Positions 59,921-64,000 of a DNA stretch of 64,000 nucleotides are shown piece by piece. Location: the NCBI GenBank assembly GCA_947685225.1, contig CANTUV010000024.1, forward strand, positions 20,106,001-20,170,000, given 5' to 3'. Origin of the DNA: Garcia nutans (taxonomy: Eukaryota > Streptophyta > Magnoliopsida > Malpighiales > Euphorbiaceae). Both the position numbers and the translations under genes were made by a program. The number at the start of each line of letters is the position of its first letter. Within the stretch, counting starts at the first letter, position 1. A model generated the notes under the pieces. The model saw only the letters and a list, made by a program, of their open reading frames with translations, was not told the origin of the DNA and did no database searches.

Positions 59921-59950
59921 AATCATTTTGGGCTAAATAAAACATATTAG
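59921..59950 (-). mobile_element. B: 5' LTR, remnant beyond H
   Basis: AATCATTTTGGGCTAAATAA and the following AACATATTAGAT match 18967-18996. The last about 29 bp of the LTR expected from the 3' copy are absent, and G's interior follows. Confidence 0.7.
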
Positions 59951-62640
59951 ATGCATAATTTAGGGTTGAGTGTGTAAAATTAAAATATCTAAATGGATGA
60001 TGTTAATTAGTGTAAGGAAATGAATTAGTGTTGTTTAAAAGTAAATGTTATGATCTTAAGATTGAGAATGTGATATGGGTGAGATTTGGTGAGGTTCATG
60101 TTGTTGGTTACATTATATGAAATTTGAATTTTTGAAATGGGTTTCAATAATTGTGAAAGTGATGTGTTTTGATGTTATATTAATATAAAAATAATGTTTA
60201 TAAAGTTATCTCTTGAAAGTGAGATTAATAGAATGAAGTTTAAGTAAAATAGTAAATTGGAAATTTAGAGTTGTAAGGGAATTTTGATGAGGATTGTTTA
60301 GATATTGATAGTTTAATGTTTAATAAGCATGGGAGTAATTTTGAATGAGTAATGTTACTTATAAAAGTACTAACTAAGGTGTAATGTGGTTGATAATATA
60401 GAAATTTATTATGAAATGAGTTACTTTAGTTAATTGAATTGGAAATGATGAAAATGGATATGAAAGGTGTGATCAATGTAAAAAAAAAATTGTGAGAGAG
60501 ATGTCACATTGGAAACGTGACTAAGATTTATGTGAAGTGTTAAATATATATATATATATAATAAGAAACTTATTTAAGAGATGGGCGATTGAATAAGGAA
60601 GATGTTAATTATGTTATGGTCAGAGTGTGTGTATATATGTTGAATTGATGAATAACCTAAGTAATTTCAAAAGAATGAGAAATGATAATGTTCTCTGAAA
60701 GGTGATAAATGTTACCTTTGTATAGGTTGTATGTAAAAGAGGAATTGAGTATAATTGTATGATTTATGTGATGAGCTTTTTTTCCATATGATCACAAATA
60801 TGATATGTAAGAAAATGTGGAAAGTAAGTCACATTGTGATTATGACTTACGAAGGTGTATGTGGATGATTAAAAAAAATGTTATCGAGTGTTTACTACCT
60901 TATACAAATACGTGTCTGGTGATATTGAGAATGATATTGCATGTATTAATAGACCTAAGAGAGATTAGGTCTTGACCTGTGTAGAGTTAGGTCATGTGAT
61001 GAATTGAGATTGAGAATGGACCCGAACAGAGCTGGATGGTGAAATTGTTATTTTAACAACTGAACTTCATGATTGTATAGTGTTTTGGGCCTAAAGTATA
61101 TGCGTATAAATAAGAGATTGTAAGGAAAAAGGAAAGTATAATGAAGAAAGTATGGAAGTGAAAAAAAGAAGAAATGAATGAAAATTTTTATAAGAGATAG
61201 ATTAGAAATGGAGTAATAAATGGAAATTATGTAAATTACCATATGAACGAATGTTTATATGTAAGAGATGTTAATGATAATATTGTTGAAACATGAGTTA
61301 GGCTAATGATAATCAAGTGATCAAGAGTAAATTTCTTTGAAACAGAGCTGAAAGGTGTTAACTTATTGTGTATCAAAAGATTAGAAAATGAATATGTGAT
61401 TTTTGCGATATGAACTTAACATTGTGATTGGAAATGTTTGAAGAAGAAAGATAGAAGGGCAGTACTTATTTATAAGCCACGGATGTGACCATTATTATGG
61501 CATGACTGTTGGATAGTTTTGGTGAGATTGGTAGTTATGCTTCAAGAAACATGGTCAAGACTTATGGTTTGCATAGTTGTATCTTATAAATTTATACTAG
61601 AAATTTATTTATAATTATAGGAAGTGTGGAAACAGAAGAGAATTGTAAAAATATGATGAGCTTTAAATGATGTATAAGAAAAGTGATTTGTGTAAATAGG
61701 GTAACTATAAGAAATGTGAGAAAATGGTAAATGAAAGGAATTATGAAATGTGAGTAAGAGTTATAATAAGTGTGTTTGAAAGTGGTATAAAATGAATAAG
61801 TTGATGAAAATGATATGTAAAGTAAACGAGACTAGGGGAAGTGAATATAATTTGTAATGATGAATTCGAAGAGAATTAAAATTTGAGAATAAATTTGACC
61901 TAATAGAATTAGGTCATGAATTGAAAACAAATTGATGAATTTAAAATAGACAAAAGGTTGGTTAGAATAGAATAAGGTTGTGATGGTCATATTGTGATAG
62001 TTAAATCAATTGATCCAAAATGTAATAAGTTTACAAGTATTTATTGAAATTCAATGTGTGTAGTTGTATTAAGAATATGCAAGCTATATGATAATGTGCA
62101 TAATACAGCGTTTTGATATGTATATGCATATGAAAGGAGCTAAGTTATATTAGTTTCAAATAATTATAAGAGAAAAGTGTTAGTTATAGTATAATTGGAA
62201 TGAATTTTAATAAGGAAATAAGATTTTGTTGTTGTATAATGGTGATATTAAATTAATATGTGGTAATTGTATAAAGAGTAAGATCAAAGTGAAGATGTGT
62301 AAAATTATTGTGTTAAGATAAAAGTTATTAACATTTGAATTTAAGGTGATGAGAGTATATTTTTAAGATAATGAAGTGATCAGATATCTTGAGTGCAATA
62401 GGTGTGTGGTGTATATATATTAAGGAGATGAACTAATTTTGTCTAATGACAATTTGATTGAAGATATAATAATTTGTTGTGACTGTTTGAGTAAATAGAA
62501 AGTATAATGATGTGTTAGGGAATGGTAAAAAGGAAATTAAGAATGAACCTAAGGGGGAGAATAGAAATTATGTAATTTGGTAAAATAATGATTTGGATGA
62601 TTTATTACTATACTGGATAATTTTCAGGACGAAATTATTT
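59951..62640 (+). other. G: right part of non-coding interior
   Basis: AT-rich, stops in all frames, with repeated short phrases such as GACCTAATAGAATTAGGTCAT and AGACCTAAGAGAGATTAGGTC (small palindromes). The last 40 bp (TTTTCAGGACGAAATTATTT) resemble the sequence between pol and PPT in C, D and E (ATTTCGAGGATGAAATTTCT). I see no residual gag or pol. Confidence 0.6.
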
Positions 62641-62654
62641 AAGGGGGAGAAAAT
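62641..62654 (+). other. G: polypurine tract
   Basis: AAGGGGGAGAAAAT directly before the 3' LTR; close to those of C, D and E. Confidence 0.85.
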
Positions 62655-64000
62655 TGTAACATCCGTGATTTTGGAGAAATTAAATAAGTATTTGGAGATA
62701 TAAATTGTATATACTCAATATATATATCTAGAGTATATAACATATACATATGACATATTAATTGTATATGTTGGATTAATACATTACATACTTAATATTT
62801 AGTACACATATAAGGTACATTTGATGTGTATATAAGATACACATTACTTGTGTATATATGTAATATCCTAAATTTTTGAAAAGTTCTAATTTTTAGAAAT
62901 TTGATAAAATAAATTATAATTTAAATGGATAAATTAAATTAATGGTTTTAAATGAAAAATGAAGGGGTTTTAAATGAAAACATGGATAATATATGTGATA
63001 TATATGTAAAATATACATAACATATAAAAGTCAACACTTTTTAAAAGAAAAGTCAAAGTAAAAGGGTATTTTGGTAATTAAATCTTAGAAATTTAAAATT
63101 AATAAAATAATTTAAAAATAAATTATTTTTGAATGGAAGAGGGAATTTAGGACTTTTAATTTATTAAATAAATAATTAAATAATTAATTATTAAATTATA
63201 TATATATATATGGTTTAAAATTAAAGGGTGACAGGAAAGAGAAATAAAAAAAAATAAAGTCTTCTTCTTCTTCTTTCCTTCAAGGCTGAATTTCATGACT
63301 TCAAGAGAGAGATTTGCTTCTTCCATACTCCAAAAATTGAAGAGATTTTAAGGATTCAAGTGGAGTTTTAGAAGTTTCTTCATCAATTGGTAAGCTTTCT
63401 TACCAAATTTTCAAATTCTATGGAAAAGTGTGTTATGTAAATTTTGGAATTCTATAGTAGCATGATTTAATTGCTTAATTGGATATGAATGAAGTTGTTT
63501 TGATTGGTTATTAATTATTTTAAGATTGGATTAAGAAATGGTTGAGTTTGGGTAAGATTGGTGAAGAGAGAGAATCTAGGGTTATGTAATTTTTGGGGTT
63601 TTGAAATCATGGTTTTTAATTGTGTAAATTGATTCCAAATGAGTTGTTTTGATACATAAACAAGTATTTTAAAGTCAAATATTGTATTTGGTTGTGTTTG
63701 GTTGGAGTTTGAGAATGGAAGTAGAGATTTAGGGTTTTGGAAAAGTGATTTTCCAAAGTGGTTGAATTGTGTGATTTTATTTGTTTAAGCATGTTGTTTA
63801 GTGTTAAAAGTGATGAATATAAGCTTGAAATGAGTAATGGATTGTGTTGGAATGGAAAACCTTCAATGGGGGAAGGTTATGCCATTTTTGTGATTTTGTG
63901 TATAATAGTGTATTGTTATAATGTAAATGATTTAAATGTATCAAAATATGTTTTTAATGATATTAATAAAGTTAAAACACTAATTTAAATGGCTTGATAT
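62655..64000 (+). mobile_element. G: 3' LTR, first 1346 bp
   Basis: TGTAACATCCGTGATTTTGG...; matches 12559-13904 with roughly 2-4% differences by eye. The internal TGTAATATCC is at 62859, again 204 bp in. The LTR continues beyond the window. An open stretch at 63758-63988 is a chance opening in the LTR, closed in the 5' copy. Confidence 0.9.

Larger units (their letters stand above)
16766..59950 (-). mobile_element. B: gag-only Tat-lineage element (outer frame)
   Basis: LTRs at 16766-19025 (3') and 54796-56999 plus 59921-59950 (5', split by H), PPT at 19026-19038, PBS at 54778-54794, and a gag remnant but no pol in about 6.2 kb of interior. This matches the TR-GAG class of non-autonomous LTR elements. 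E is inserted in its leader. The outer 30 or so bp of the 5' LTR and the right TSD are missing (sequence diverges after CATATTAGAT at about 59950), so a small deletion probably removed that junction. Confidence 0.8.
12559..64000 (+). mobile_element. G: large non-coding element with Tekay-type ends (outer frame)
   Basis: The 5' LTR (12559-15769) and start of the 3' LTR (62655-64000) match over the visible 1.35 kb with a few percent difference. An initiator-Met-tRNA-type PBS follows the 5' LTR and a PPT precedes the 3' LTR. G's own interior is 15770-16765 plus about 59951-62654, about 3.7 kb, with no recognisable gag or pol. Such large elements lacking coding capacity are called LARDs. B is inserted in its interior. 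The bases CGATT at 12554-12558 would be the left TSD; the right one is outside. Confidence 0.75.

Noticed and set aside
59951..62640. Possible degenerate gag-pol in G interior
   Set aside because: Reading the frames on both strands gave no run resembling capsid, RT, RNase H or integrase. A profile search could overturn this.

Overview
The window is plant nuclear DNA, most likely from a flowering plant with an LTR-retrotransposon-rich genome; I cannot name the species. It is AT-rich. Every recognisable coding stretch belongs to Ty3/gypsy retrotransposons, and I see no host gene, rRNA, tRNA or CRISPR array. Almost the whole 64 kb resolves into one nested set of insertions. Most junctions can be read exactly from TG...CA LTR ends, 5-bp target-site duplications (TSDs), primer-binding sites (PBS) and polypurine tracts (PPT).

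Layout, using my own letters. Left part: a degenerate Tat-lineage element Z (1-6162, + strand: pol remnant, 67-bp minisatellite, 3' LTR) sits inside a Tekay/Del-type LTR, I (6163-7465). I sits inside the end of the 5' LTR of Tat-lineage element A. A (7466-12558, + strand) has a broken gag, no pol and a 40-bp minisatellite, and is interrupted at 12558 by G. G (12559 to beyond 64000) is a large element with Tekay-type PBS, PPT and LTRs but a non-coding interior. G contains B (16766 to about 59950, - strand), a second copy of the gag-only Tat element. B contains E (25066-54649, - strand, TSD TAACA), a degenerate Tekay-type gag-pol element. E's 3' LTR contains C (26604-46511, + strand, TSD GTCCA), a related degenerate element. 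C's 3' LTR contains D (35146-45423, - strand, TSD GAGTT). B's 5' LTR also contains H, a solo LTR (57000-59915, TSD ACAAA). The longest chain is A > G > B > E > C > D, six levels.

D is the youngest and the only intact element: one 1549-codon gag-pol frame with all catalytic residues, between two 2707-bp LTRs in which I found one difference. C and E are dead, yet they share three premature stop codons although they inserted independently. That suggests a defective lineage mobilised in trans. A and B (gag only) and G (no genes) are non-autonomous and would also need enzymes from other elements.

The least explained signal lies in the Tekay-type LTRs. Families of very different sequence (C/E, D, G, H, I) keep the same ordered modules: a palindromic TATA-like region, splice-site-like borders that would define a leader with two introns, a CpG-rich repeat block inside the first of these (C/E and H), a series of short conserved phrases, and a paired hairpin whose stems are maintained by compensating changes. 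All comparisons were made by eye.
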